Source: Streptomyces toxytricini (GTDB lineage Bacteria > Actinomycetota > Actinomycetes > Streptomycetales > Streptomycetaceae). From it: a stretch of DNA of 64,000 nt. The position numbers and the translations under genes are program-made. The stretch is from the NCBI RefSeq assembly GCF_014649915.1, contig NZ_BMTY01000001.1, positions 316,559 through 380,558 on the forward strand, written 5' to 3'. Position 1 is the stretch's first letter, and every line of letters begins with the position of its first letter. The notes below the pieces were generated by a model, which was given only the letters and a program-made list of their open reading frames with translations, searched no databases and was not told where the DNA came from. Below, piece after piece: positions 1 to 10,199 of the stretch.

Positions 1-2
1 AG

Positions 3-803
3 AAGCCGGAACGGGCCTACCCGGCGACGCACCAGCAGATGTGGTCGACGGCGCTCGGCTGGCGGATGACGAACCCGCGGATGCCGCAGGAGTGGACGGT
101 GTCCCTCGGCGAGGGCGCGGAGCTCGTCGCGGAGAAGCACGGCATCACGCGGGAAGAGCAGGACGCGTACGCGCTGGAGAGCCACCGCAAGGCGGCGGCC
201 GCCTGGCAGGCCGGGCTGTACGCCGACGAGGTCGTGCCGTTCCCCGGCGTGGAGCTGGAGCGCGACGAGTCCGTCCGCGAGGGCTCCACGATGGAGGCGC
301 TGGCGAAGCTGAAGCCGGTCTTCCGTACGGACGGGACCGGGACGGTCACTGCCGGGAACGCCTCACCGCTGAACGACGGCGCCGCCGCGCTGCTGCTGAC
401 CGATGAGGCGGGGCTGCGGGCCACCGGGCGGGAGCCGCTCGCCCGGATCAGCGCCTCCGCGGTCACCGGCATCGAGCCGCAGCTGTTCGGGCTCGGCCCG
501 GTCGAGGCGGTGCAGCGGGCACTGGAGAAGGCCGGTACGGGCTTTGCCGACCTGGCCGTCATGGAGCTGAACGAGGCGTTCGCGGCCCAGGCGCTCGGCT
601 GCCTGGCGTCCTGGCCCGAGCTGGACCCGGTGGTCGTCAACCCGCGCGGCGGGGCCATCGCGATCGGGCACCCGCTCGGTGCGTCCGGGGCCCGGCTGGC
701 GGGCGCGGTCGCCCACCAGCTCGCCGCGGCGGGGTCGGGCAAGGGCGTGGCGTCGCTGTGCATCGGCGTCGGGCAGGGCATCGCGCTCGTCCTGGAGCGC
801 TGA
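3..803 (+). CDS. Thiolase (acetyl-CoA acyltransferase), 3' part only
   Basis: This is the C-terminal portion of a type II thiolase, which condenses or thiolytically cleaves acyl-CoA. The reading frame is open from the left window edge, so the start and the first catalytic Cys lie outside. Visible signatures are the ELNEAFA loop (about residue 185 of the visible part), the GGAIAIGHPLGASGAR glycine-rich signature and the C-terminal CIGVGQG block holding the second catalytic Cys. The next gene, an aldehyde dehydrogenase, lies 188 bp downstream on the same strand. Whether it acts in beta-oxidation or aromatic catabolism cannot be told from this fragment. Confidence 0.93.
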   Translation, partial: KPERAYPATHQQMWSTALGWRMTNPRMPQEWTVSLGEGAELVAEKHGITREEQDAYALESHRKAAAAWQAGLYADEVVPFPGVELERDESVREGSTMEALAKLKPVFRTDGTGTVTAGNASPLNDGAAALLLTDEAGLRATGREPLARISASAVTGIEPQLFGLGPVEAVQRALEKAGTGFADLAVMELNEAFAAQALGCLASWPELDPVVVNPRGGAIAIGHPLGASGARLAGAVAHQLAAAGSGKGVASLCIGVGQGIALVLER

Positions 804-991
804 GCCGGAGCGCTGAGCCGGGGCGCCGGGCCGGAACGCCCGACCCGGGGGCGTCTGCCCGGGGCGATCGTTTCCGGTCAGGGAGGGTCCTGAACTGCCC
901 GAGAACCCGACAGAACCGGGCCCTCCCATCTGGCACGATGGCGCGTGCCGCCGCCCCCCGCTCCGCCGAACCCCCTTCGGAGGCCCGCGCC

Positions 992-2431
992 ATGCCGCTC
1001 CTCGACCCGACCTCGTGGCAGGACGGACCGACCCTCACCGGCGGTACCGCGCCGGTCGTCGAGCCCGCCACCGGCCACACCCTGGCCACCGTCCGCCTGG
1101 CCGCCCCCGCCGACGTCGCCGAGGCAGCCGCACGCGCCCGGGCCGCCCAGCAGGAGTGGGCGCGGGCCACACACGTGGAGCGCGCCGCCGTGCTGCGCCG
1201 GGCCGGGGAGCTGTTCGCCGCCCACGCCGACGAGCTGCGCGAGTGGCTGGTGCGGGAGTCCGGCTCCATACCCGGCAAGGCCGACTTCGAGCTGCACGTC
1301 GCCGCCCAGGAGTGCCACGAGGCCGCCGCGCTGGCTTCGCGACCCGCCGGGCAGGTGTTGCCGAGCGAGGCGCCCCGGCTGTCCTTCACCCGCCGCGTCC
1401 CGGCCGGTGTGGTGGGCGTGGTCGCACCGTTCAACGCGCCGCTGATCCTGTCGATCCGCTCGGTGGCCCCGGCGCTCGCGCTGGGCAACGCCGTCCTGCT
1501 CAAGCCGGACCTGCGCACCGCCGTGTGCGGCGGGCTCGCCCTGGCCGCGGTGTTCGCGGCGGCCGGACTGCCCGCGGGCCTGCTCCAGGTGCTGCCCGGC
1601 GGCGCCGACACCGGGGCGGCGGTCGTCGCGGACCCGCTGGTGCGCGTCGTGTCGTTCACCGGGTCGACCGCCTCCGGGCGGGCCGTCGGAGAGCTGGGCG
1701 GGCGCCACCTGAAGCGGATGCACCTGGAGCTCGGCGGCAACTCGGCGCTCGTCGTGCTGCGCGACGCCGACGTCGAAGCCGCCGTCGCGCAGGCCTCCTG
1801 GGGCTCCTTCTTCCACCAGGGCCAGATCTGCATGACCGCCGGCCGGCACCTCGTCCACGCCTCGCTGTACGACGAGTACGTGGAGCGGCTCGCCGCCAAG
1901 GCCGAGGCGCTGGCGGTGGGGGACCCGTACCGGGAGCAGGTCCACTTGGGGCCGCTCATCGACCGCACGCAGCTCGACCGGGTCCACGGGCTGGTCGAGG
2001 CCAGCACGGGGCAGGGCGCCAAGCTCGTCGCCGGGGGCACGCACCGGGACCTGTTCTACCGGCCGACCGTGCTCGCCGGGGTCGAGGACGACACCCCCGC
2101 GTACGCGGAGGAGGTGTTCGGGCCCGTCGCGCCGGTGCGGTCGTTCACCACCGAGGACGAGGCCGTCGCGCTGGCCTCGCAGGGCCCGTACGGGTTGTCC
2201 CTCGGCATAGTCACCCGGGACGCGGCGCGCGGGCTGGAGCTCGCGGGGCGGATTCCGACCGGCATCGCGCACGTCAACGACCAGACCGTCAACGACGAGG
2301 CGGTCGCACCGTTCGGCGGGGTCGGCGCCTCCGGCACCGGCGTCCGCTTCGGCGGCGAGGCCAACCTGGACGCCTTCACGGAGCTGCGCTGGACCACGCT
2401 GCGGTCCACTCCGGCCGGTCACCCGTTCTAG
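992..2431 (+). CDS. NAD(P)-dependent aldehyde dehydrogenase (benzaldehyde dehydrogenase-like)
   Basis: A 479-residue aldehyde dehydrogenase that oxidises an aldehyde to a carboxylate. The general-base Glu lies in LELGGNS (about residue 250) and the nucleophilic Cys in GQICMTAGR (about 285); VVAPFNAPL and FTGST are the usual cofactor-binding segments. The ATG is preceded by GGAGG 9 nt upstream; the frame stays open further upstream but the added sequence is low-complexity and unlike the family. Overall pattern resembles aryl-aldehyde (benzaldehyde/vanillin) dehydrogenases, which is an inference from sequence feel. It follows a thiolase and precedes a thioredoxin; no clear operon link. Confidence 0.9.
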   Translation: MPLLDPTSWQDGPTLTGGTAPVVEPATGHTLATVRLAAPADVAEAAARARAAQQEWARATHVERAAVLRRAGELFAAHADELREWLVRESGSIPGKADFELHVAAQECHEAAALASRPAGQVLPSEAPRLSFTRRVPAGVVGVVAPFNAPLILSIRSVAPALALGNAVLLKPDLRTAVCGGLALAAVFAAAGLPAGLLQVLPGGADTGAAVVADPLVRVVSFTGSTASGRAVGELGGRHLKRMHLELGGNSALVVLRDADVEAAVAQASWGSFFHQGQICMTAGRHLVHASLYDEYVERLAAKAEALAVGDPYREQVHLGPLIDRTQLDRVHGLVEASTGQGAKLVAGGTHRDLFYRPTVLAGVEDDTPAYAEEVFGPVAPVRSFTTEDEAVALASQGPYGLSLGIVTRDAARGLELAGRIPTGIAHVNDQTVNDEAVAPFGGVGASGTGVRFGGEANLDAFTELRWTTLRSTPAGHPF

Positions 2432-2519
2432 CGGTTTCCGTTGCCGCGCCGGCCGTGCGGAATTCCGGGGGGTGGTCCGTCGTTCACGGGGTACGCCCCA
2501 ACCAGGAGGTTCGAAAGCC

Positions 2520-2891
2520 GTGGCCACTGTCGAGCTCACCAAGGAAAACTTCGACCGGACGGTCAGCGACAACCCGTTCGTGCTCATCGACTTCTGGGCC
2601 GGCTGGTGCCGGCCGTGCCTGCAGTTCGCCCCGGTGTACGAGAAGGCCGCCGAGGACAACCCCGACCTCGTCTTCGGCAAGGTCGACACCGAGGCGCAGC
2701 AGGAGCTCGCCGCGGCCTTCGGGATCACCTCCATCCCCACCCTGATGATCGTCCGGGACCAGGTGGCGGTGTTCGCCCAGCCCGGCGCCCTGCCGGAGGC
2801 CGCCCTGACCGACCTCATCACGCAGGCCCGCGCCCTCGACATGGACGAGGTCCGCGCCAAGATCGCCGCCGCTGGGGAGGAGCGTGGCTAA
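2520..2891 (+). CDS. Thioredoxin
   Basis: A 123-residue cytoplasmic thioredoxin that reduces protein disulfides. The active site is W29-C30-R31-P32-C33, i.e. WCRPC instead of the canonical WCGPC, with the cis-proline at about residue 73 (SIPT). Starting at the GTG at 2520 gives the standard thioredoxin N-terminus (VELTKENFD), with AGGAGG 10 nt upstream. The Gly-to-Arg change between the cysteines would be expected to shift redox potential. A flavin disulfide oxidoreductase starts about 100 bp downstream on the same strand and may be a functional partner, though it is not a classical thioredoxin reductase. Confidence 0.93.
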   Translation: MATVELTKENFDRTVSDNPFVLIDFWAGWCRPCLQFAPVYEKAAEDNPDLVFGKVDTEAQQELAAAFGITSIPTLMIVRDQVAVFAQPGALPEAALTDLITQARALDMDEVRAKIAAAGEERG

Positions 2892-2994
2892 GGTGGCGGG
2901 GACGCAGGGCCCGGCGGGGCCCCTGGCCCCGGGCTGACCCTCCTCGTCCCGGCCTCCTCGTCCCGCCGTGCCCCCGGATCTCCTGGAGGCGCGC

Positions 2995-4437
2995 GTGACG
3001 CAAGCGGTGGAGTACGACGTCGTGGTCCTGGGCGGCGGTCCGGCCGGTGAGAACGTCGTCGACCGGACCCGCGCCGCCGGGCTGAGCACAGCCCTGGTCG
3101 AAGCCGAACTCGTCGGCGGCGAATGCTCGTACTGGGCCTGCATCCCCAGCAAGGCGCTGCTGCGCCCGGTGCTGGCGAGGGCCGACGCGCGGCGGGTGCC
3201 GGGCCTCGCGGGCGCCGTCGGCGGACCGTTGGACGTGCGGGCCGTCTTCGACCACCGCGACTACTGGACCGGCGGCTGGAAGGACGGCGGCCAGCTCGAC
3301 TGGCTGGCGTCCATCGGCGCGCACGTGTACCGCGGCCACGGCCGGCTCGCCGGGGAGCGCCGGGTCGCCGTCGAGGGGCCCGAGGGCGAGCACATCCTCC
3401 TCGCCGCCCGGCACGCGGTGGTCGTCGCCACCGGCTCGCGCGCCGTCGTGCCCCCGCTGCCCGGGATCGCGGGCGCCCGGCCGTGGACCAGCCGCGAGGC
3501 GACGTCCGCGCACCGGGTGCCGCCCCGGCTGCTCGTCGTGGGCGGCTCCGTCGTCGCGGCCGAGATGGCCACCGCCTGGCAGGCACTGGGCTCGCAGGTC
3601 ACGGTGCTGGCGCGGGGCGAGCGGTTGCTGCCGCGCATGGAGCCCTTCGCGGGCGAGCTGGTCGCCGAGGCGCTGCGGGAGGCCGGTGCCGTGGTCCGTA
3701 CCGGGGTGTCCGTCGAAGCGGTCGTGCGGGAGGACGCGGACGGGCCCGTACGGGTGGTGCTGGAGGGCGGCGAGATCCTGGAGGGGGACGAGGTGCTGAT
3801 GGCGACCGGGCGGGCGCCGCGGACCGAGGACATCGGGCTGGAGAGCGTCGGCCTGGAGCCGGGCGACTGGATCGCCGTGGACGACGGGCTGCGCGTGCCG
3901 GGGCACGACTGGCTCTACGCGGTCGGCGACGTCAACCACCGGGCACTCCTGACCCATCAGGGCAAGTACCAGGCGAGGGTCGTGGGCGCCGCGATCGCGG
4001 CCCGCGCCGCCGGGCCGGGCGGGGACGCCGCTGCCGAGCCGTGGAGTGCGTACGCGGCGACCGCCGACACGAGGGCCCTGCCGCAGGCGGTCTTCACCGA
4101 CCCGGAGGCCGCGGCGGTGGGCCTGACCCTGGAGGAGGCCGAGCGGGCCGGGCACCGGGCCCGGGCCGTGGACCACGACCTGGGGGCGGTCTCCGGCGCA
4201 GGCCTGTACGCGGACGGCTACCGCGGGCGGGCGCGCATGGTGGTCGACCTGGACCGGGAGGTGCTGCTCGGGGCGACGTTCGTCGGGCCGGGCGCGGCCG
4301 AGCTGGTGCACGCGGCGACGATCGCGGTCGCCGGGGAGGTCCCGATCGCCCGGCTGTGGCATGCCGTCCCCGCCTTCCCGACGATCAGCGAGGTGTGGCT
4401 GCGGCTGCTGGAGGCGTACCGGGGCCCGGGCGGCTGA
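2995..4437 (+). CDS. FAD-dependent pyridine nucleotide-disulfide oxidoreductase
   Basis: A 480-residue class I flavoprotein disulfide reductase (dihydrolipoamide dehydrogenase / mercuric reductase type). The N-terminal FAD dinucleotide fold GGGPAG is at residues 13-18, the redox pair at Cys44 and Cys49 (GGECSYWACIPSK), the second Rossmann fold at about 175-190 (VVGGSVVAAEMA), and the C-terminal dimerisation domain ends in a diverged His-Pro-Glu region (HAVPAFPTISE). GTG at 2995 is preferred because GGAGG lies just upstream. The substrate is not determinable; no lipoyl-enzyme genes are nearby, so it is likely one of the actinobacterial reductases of unknown substrate. Confidence 0.9.
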   Translation: MTQAVEYDVVVLGGGPAGENVVDRTRAAGLSTALVEAELVGGECSYWACIPSKALLRPVLARADARRVPGLAGAVGGPLDVRAVFDHRDYWTGGWKDGGQLDWLASIGAHVYRGHGRLAGERRVAVEGPEGEHILLAARHAVVVATGSRAVVPPLPGIAGARPWTSREATSAHRVPPRLLVVGGSVVAAEMATAWQALGSQVTVLARGERLLPRMEPFAGELVAEALREAGAVVRTGVSVEAVVREDADGPVRVVLEGGEILEGDEVLMATGRAPRTEDIGLESVGLEPGDWIAVDDGLRVPGHDWLYAVGDVNHRALLTHQGKYQARVVGAAIAARAAGPGGDAAAEPWSAYAATADTRALPQAVFTDPEAAAVGLTLEEAERAGHRARAVDHDLGAVSGAGLYADGYRGRARMVVDLDREVLLGATFVGPGAAELVHAATIAVAGEVPIARLWHAVPAFPTISEVWLRLLEAYRGPGG

Positions 4438-4449
4438 CCGGAAGCGGTA

Positions 4450-4491
4450 CCGCCGCGCCGCGGAACCGCGGTGCGGTCCGTGGCGCGGCGG
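4450..4491. terminator. Bidirectional hairpin between convergent genes
   Basis: Perfect 10-bp arms CCGCCGCGCC / GGCGCGGCGG flank an inner CCGCGG-rich loop, in the 68-bp gap between the oxidoreductase (+) and the secreted protein gene (-). No U-tract, as usual for Streptomyces terminators. Confidence 0.6.
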
Positions 4492-4505
4492 GCCCGGCCG
4501 GTCCG

Positions 4506-6321
<1,816 letters not shown>

Positions 6322-6369
6322 GAGATCGTCCCTTGTCTTCGGAAGTGCACCGTTGTTACCGACGAGTTG

Positions 6370-6398
6370 AATGTAAGAGTGCCAATGGGGGTTGGCAA
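6370..6398 (-). promoter_or_regulatory. Promoter of the DUF6230 operon with overlapping inverted repeat
   Basis: On the minus strand TTGCCA (6398-6393) is followed after 17 bp by TACATT (6375-6370), a good sigma-70-type promoter. A perfect inverted repeat TGCCAA-N6-TTGGCA (6380-6397) covers the -35 box and spacer, the place expected for a repressor or a MerR-type activator. The palindrome GCTCGAGC sits just upstream at about 6403-6410. Confidence 0.55.
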
Positions 6399-6451
6399 GG
6401 TTGCTCGAGCGTACCTTTCCGGCCGAGTCCTACTCGTCGGTCCCGCCCCGA

Positions 6452-7276
6452 CTACCGCTCCCGCCCCAGGAGTTCCGCGACCTCGGCCTCCATCCGCACG
6501 GCCATCGCCCGGGCGAACTCCGCAGCCACGACCTCGCCCGCGACCGGGCGCAGATCCGCGGCCGCGCCGGCGATGTGATCCAGTTGACTGGCCGAAAGGC
6601 GCTCCAGGCCCTCCGGACCGATCACGTGCCGGCGGAACAGTCCGACGAACCGGTCGGCGAGCGCGGCCGCCTGCGCCTGCAGCAGATCGGCCGCGTCCAG
6701 GATCTCCGCCAGCGGAACCCCCTGGCGCACCAGCGCGAGCGTCGCCTCCAGCAGCCGGCGGTTGCGGTGGGTGACCAGATCGCCGTCGATGCTCACGTAG
6801 CCCAGCCGGGCCGCACGCCGGGTGTCCTCCGCCGTCGCCGCCGGGCCGAACAGCTCGACGAGCTCGGCCGTGCTCATGGTGACCGGCTCCTCCTGCACCC
6901 AGTCCCGGACCATCGCCCGTTCCAGCCCCAGCAGTTGGGGCAGCCCGCCGCCGTCCTCCCAGGCCCGCAGCAGCTCCCCGATGCCGTTGACGGTGTAGCC
7001 GCGCCCCAGCAGGTCGCTGATCAGCCGCAGCCGCACCAGGTGCTCCTCCGAGTACCAGCCGATCCGGCCCTCGCGGCGCGGCGGGGGCAGCAGGCCGCGC
7101 TCCTGGTAGTAGCGCAGGTTGCGCTCCTTCACGCCGGCCGCCCGCGCCAGGTCCTCCCGGCGGTACCGCCCGCAGGCCGCCCCGCCCGTACCACCCGCAC
7201 CGCTCGTACCGCCGCCGGGCACGCCGCCCCCGGTCGTGCCGTCCTCGTCCGCTTCGTCCCGCACCAGGCTGCTCAC
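6452..7276 (-). CDS. MerR-family transcriptional regulator
   Basis: A 274-residue regulator. After a Gly-rich extension of about 37 residues comes the MerR winged helix (about 38-105): YRREDLARAAGVKERNLRYY is the recognition region, followed by ERGLLPPPRREGRIGWY. The remaining 165 residues are mostly helical and lack the cysteine cluster of metal-sensing MerR proteins, so the effector is unknown. It lies upstream of the DUF6230 operon on the same strand with 130 bp between, and could act on the inverted repeat there. The exact start is uncertain because of the Gly-rich N-terminus. Confidence 0.88.
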   Translation of the reverse strand: MSSLVRDEADEDGTTGGGVPGGGTSGAGGTGGAACGRYRREDLARAAGVKERNLRYYQERGLLPPPRREGRIGWYSEEHLVRLRLISDLLGRGYTVNGIGELLRAWEDGGGLPQLLGLERAMVRDWVQEEPVTMSTAELVELFGPAATAEDTRRAARLGYVSIDGDLVTHRNRRLLEATLALVRQGVPLAEILDAADLLQAQAAALADRFVGLFRRHVIGPEGLERLSASQLDHIAGAAADLRPVAGEVVAAEFARAMAVRMEAEVAELLGRER

Positions 7277-7303
7277 GCGGCGAGTCTAGGACGTACCGGC
7301 AGG

Positions 7304-8518
7304 TCACATGGGGCGCGGACGCTTCTCCCGCTTCACCGCGCGCAGCACCACGAACCGCGGTTCGCTCGCGACGACTTCGCTGTTGCCGAAGAGGCGGCGC
7401 AGGTGCGTGTGGTAGCCGAGGTGCCGGTTGGCGACGATCCACAGCTCGCCGCCCGGGCGCAGCGCGCGCCGCGACTGCGCGAACATCCGCAGCGCGGTCG
7501 CGTCCGTCGTCGCCTGGTGCGAGTGGAACGGCGGATTGCTGAGGACGAGGTCCACGGAGGCGGCGGGCAGCATCGCCAGCCCGTCGCCGACGAGGAACTC
7601 GGCCCGCCCGCGGCGGGATCCGCCGGGCACGTTGGCCTCGTACGTGGCGCGGGCGGAGGCGACCGCCTGGTACGACTCGTCCGCGAAGACGACCTCCGCG
7701 TCCGGGTCGGCGACGGCGACCGCCGTGCCGACGATGCCGTTGCCGCAGCCCAGGTCGACGACGCGGGCGCCGGCGGTGTTGTTCGGGATGCTCTGCAGGA
7801 AGAAGCGGGTGCCGATGTCGAGCCGGTCCGCGCAGAAGATCCCCGCGTGGTTGACGGCCGCCAGGCCGGCGCCCGAGCCGGCGTCCCCGTCCAGCGTGTA
7901 CGTGACCGGCCACTGCGAGTCGTCACCCGAGGCGGTCTGCCCACCGGCCGCGAGGTCCGGCGTACAGAAGATCAGCCGGGCCTTCTTCTCCGCGAGGGAG
8001 GTGCGCGTCGGGCCGAGGATCCGCTCGAAGAGGTTCAGGGTGGAGGTGTGGATCTCCTTGACCATGCCGGCGCCGACGACGACGGTGCCCGCGTGGACGT
8101 GCGGCGCCAGGCGCAGCAGCTGGTCCTCCAGCAGCGCCAGGCTCTTCGGCACCCGTACCAGCAGGACGTCGATCCGCTCCGGCGGGGCGTCCTGCGTGGT
8201 CAGCAGCGTCACCGCGCCCTCGGGCACGCCGGCCCGCCGCAGGTTGGCCTCGGTGGCCGCCCGGGTCAGGTAGGAGTCGGTGATCTGCACCGGCCGGTGC
8301 GCGGCCAGGGCCGTCGCCAGCGCACCCCACCGGTCCCCGAAGACGGTGATCCGCCCGGCGGCGGCGGGCAGGTCCACCGGGCCGCGCTCGCCGGTGCCGG
8401 CGTGCAGGTGGCGCAGCAGGTACTCGTCGGCGGCGTCCCAGGCACGGAGCCGGTCGCGCGGGTCCTCGGGGAAGCGGGTGAGCTCGTGGGAGCCGAAAGG
8501 CGTGGTCAGGCGGTTCAT
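7304..8518 (-). CDS. Class I SAM methyltransferase, RsmC/RlmG (rRNA guanine N2) type
   Basis: A 404-residue protein with two Rossmann-like halves as in RsmC/RlmG enzymes, which methylate N2 of guanosine in 16S or 23S rRNA. The N-terminal half is degenerate; the C-terminal half carries the SAM loop VVDLGCGNGIVG and the catalytic N-P-P-F-H motif for exocyclic amine methylation (about residue 325). The exact rRNA position cannot be assigned. It lies 27 bp upstream of the MerR gene on the same strand. Confidence 0.88.
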   Translation of the reverse strand: MNRLTTPFGSHELTRFPEDPRDRLRAWDAADEYLLRHLHAGTGERGPVDLPAAAGRITVFGDRWGALATALAAHRPVQITDSYLTRAATEANLRRAGVPEGAVTLLTTQDAPPERIDVLLVRVPKSLALLEDQLLRLAPHVHAGTVVVGAGMVKEIHTSTLNLFERILGPTRTSLAEKKARLIFCTPDLAAGGQTASGDDSQWPVTYTLDGDAGSGAGLAAVNHAGIFCADRLDIGTRFFLQSIPNNTAGARVVDLGCGNGIVGTAVAVADPDAEVVFADESYQAVASARATYEANVPGGSRRGRAEFLVGDGLAMLPAASVDLVLSNPPFHSHQATTDATALRMFAQSRRALRPGGELWIVANRHLGYHTHLRRLFGNSEVVASEPRFVVLRAVKREKRPRPM

Positions 8519-8568
8519 CGTGCCCCCAGGCTATCCGAGCTCGCCGCCCCGCCCCGCACCGGCGAGCC

Positions 8569-8586
8569 GGCCGCCCGCGGGCGGCC
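8569..8586 (-). terminator. 18-bp perfect palindrome after the TPR gene
   Basis: GGCCGCCCGCGGGCGGCC is fully self-complementary and lies 5 bp past the stop of the minus-strand TPR gene; a possible terminator or attenuator before the methyltransferase gene. Confidence 0.35.
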
Positions 8587-8591
8587 GCGGG

Positions 8592-8942
8592 CTATTCGGG
8601 GAACTCGCCGGCCATGGCCGCGGCGAGCCGCAGGTGGGGCGCCGCCTCGGCGGTGCGGCCCTGCCGCTGAAGGGTGCGGCCGAGCAGCAGCCGGGCGTAG
8701 TCCTCCACCGGCCAGCGCTCCAGGATGGCGCGGAGCTCCCCCTCGGCGCGGGCCAGCCGGGCGGAGTGGTAGTACGCGCGGGCCAGCAGCAGCCGCGGCG
8801 CGAGCTGCTCGGGCGCCTCGCCGGCCAGCCCCTCCAGGATCTCCACGGCCGGCCCGTACTCCTTCGCGTCGAAGAAGAGCCGGGCGCGCGCCCAGCGCTC
8901 GGCCGCCGTCCCGTGCTCGAAGTACGTGCTGCGCGCGTCCAT
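8592..8942 (-). CDS. Small tetratricopeptide-repeat protein
   Basis: A 116-residue, all-helical protein containing about three TPR-like helix pairs (for example EILEGLAGEAPEQLAPRLLL and GRTLQRQGRTAEAAPHLRL). It is likely a cytoplasmic protein-protein interaction module without catalytic residues. The ATG at 8942 has GGAAGGGA upstream. It is divergent from the pirin gene, 105 bp away. Confidence 0.8.
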   Translation of the reverse strand: MDARSTYFEHGTAAERWARARLFFDAKEYGPAVEILEGLAGEAPEQLAPRLLLARAYYHSARLARAEGELRAILERWPVEDYARLLLGRTLQRQGRTAEAAPHLRLAAAMAGEFPE

Positions 8943-9047
8943 CGCGTCCCTTCCGCTGTCCGGATGCTTCCGACGCCCCCTCCAACGCAGGGTCGGACCC
9001 GTGCATTCCATGGGGTGTGGCGGGGCCGCCGGTACTAAGTTGGGGGC

Positions 9048-10013
9048 ATGAGCAATCTCGAGCGCCAGCCGGCCCTCTCCGCCTGCGGCGGCCGCGGCTT
9101 CGTCGTGGCCGAACCGGTCCGTGAGCTCCTCAGCCCCCGGACGGTCAAGCTGGGCGAGTCCTCCGAGGTCCGCCGCCTCCTGCCGAACCTGGGCCGCCGC
9201 ATGGTGGGCGCCTGGTGCTTCGTCGACCACTACGGCCCCGACGACATCGCCGGCGAGCCCGGCATGCAGGTCGCGCCCCACCCGCACACGGGGCTCCAGA
9301 CCGTGAGCTGGCTGCACGACGGCGAGGTCCTGCACCGCGACAGCACGGGCAGCCTGCAGACGATCCGCCCGCGCGAGCTCGGCCTGATGACCTCCGGCCG
9401 CGGCATCAGCCACTCCGAGGAGAGCCCCCGCGACCACGGCCGCCTCCTGCACGGCGCCCAGCTGTGGGTGGCCCTCCCCGACGCCCACCGCCACGTCGAG
9501 CCGCACTTCCAGCACCACGCGGCCCTCCCGCGCGTGACCGCGTCCGGGGTGGACGCCACGGTCATCCTGGGCACCCTGGACACGGCGACCTCGCCCGGGA
9601 CGGCGTACAGCCCGATCGTCGGCGCGGACATCGCCCTCGCGGAGGGCACCGACGCGAAGCTGCCGCTGGAGCCGGACTTCGAGTACGCGGTCCTGTCGAT
9701 GTCGGGCGAAGCCCACGCCGACGGCGTCCCGCTCCTGCCCGGTTCGATGCTCTACCTCGGCTGCGGCCGCACGGAACTCCCCCTCCGCGCCACGTCGGAC
9801 GCCGGCCTGATGCTCCTGGGCGGCGAACCGTTCGAGGAGGAGATCGTGATGTTCTGGAACTGGATCGGCCGCTCCCACGAGGACATCGCCCAGGCCCGCG
9901 AGGACTGGATGAACGGGACGCGCTTCGGCGAGGTGAAGGGCTACGACGGCCCTCCGATCCCGGCCCCGGAGCTGCCCCCCACCCACCTCAAGCCCAGGGG
10001 AAGGGTTCGCTGA
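9048..10013 (+). CDS. Pirin family protein (bicupin)
   Basis: A 321-residue pirin-like protein with two cupin barrels. The N-terminal cupin has the metal ligands in APHPHTGLQTVSWL and GLMTSGRGISHSEE, the classic pirin pattern of three His and one Glu. The C-terminal pirin_C cupin spans about 175-285. Pirins bind Fe(II)/Fe(III); some act as quercetinases or redox-sensing co-regulators, and the role here is not determinable. TACTAA 9 bp before the ATG resembles a -10 box, so the transcript may be nearly leaderless. Confidence 0.93.
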   Translation: MSNLERQPALSACGGRGFVVAEPVRELLSPRTVKLGESSEVRRLLPNLGRRMVGAWCFVDHYGPDDIAGEPGMQVAPHPHTGLQTVSWLHDGEVLHRDSTGSLQTIRPRELGLMTSGRGISHSEESPRDHGRLLHGAQLWVALPDAHRHVEPHFQHHAALPRVTASGVDATVILGTLDTATSPGTAYSPIVGADIALAEGTDAKLPLEPDFEYAVLSMSGEAHADGVPLLPGSMLYLGCGRTELPLRATSDAGLMLLGGEPFEEEIVMFWNWIGRSHEDIAQAREDWMNGTRFGEVKGYDGPPIPAPELPPTHLKPRGRVR

Positions 10014-10070
10014 CCTTCCTCTTCGCCGGGGACTCTCACGCAGGTGATCGGCCGTGGCCGTCCGCCGAGT

Positions 10071-10199
10071 TCATTTGGAGGGTGCTGCCTGCAGGCGGCA
10101 GTGGACGTCGACGATTCCCTCGACGGATCGGGTGAGGCGTTCGGCGAGGGGGATCCGGTCCTCGTCTCTCACCTGGCCGGTCAGGGTGGCGATGCCGTG
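10071..10199 (-). pseudogene. BON-domain protein, C-terminal fragment
   Basis: On the minus strand the last 42 codons of a BON domain can be read ([20 protein letters not shown] then IVDVHCRL) down to a TGA at 10073-10071. This matches the second half of BON domains found in CBS-BON stress proteins of actinobacteria. No start or preceding CBS part exists: the homology stops at about 10200, exactly where a P-type ATPase fragment starts on the opposite strand. It is the remnant of a rearrangement. Confidence 0.7.

Noticed and set aside
10044..10199. N-terminal part of a 361-codon plus-strand frame joined to the P-type ATPase
   Set aside because: This stretch is antisense to a clear BON-domain tail, has no ATPase similarity and no ribosome site.
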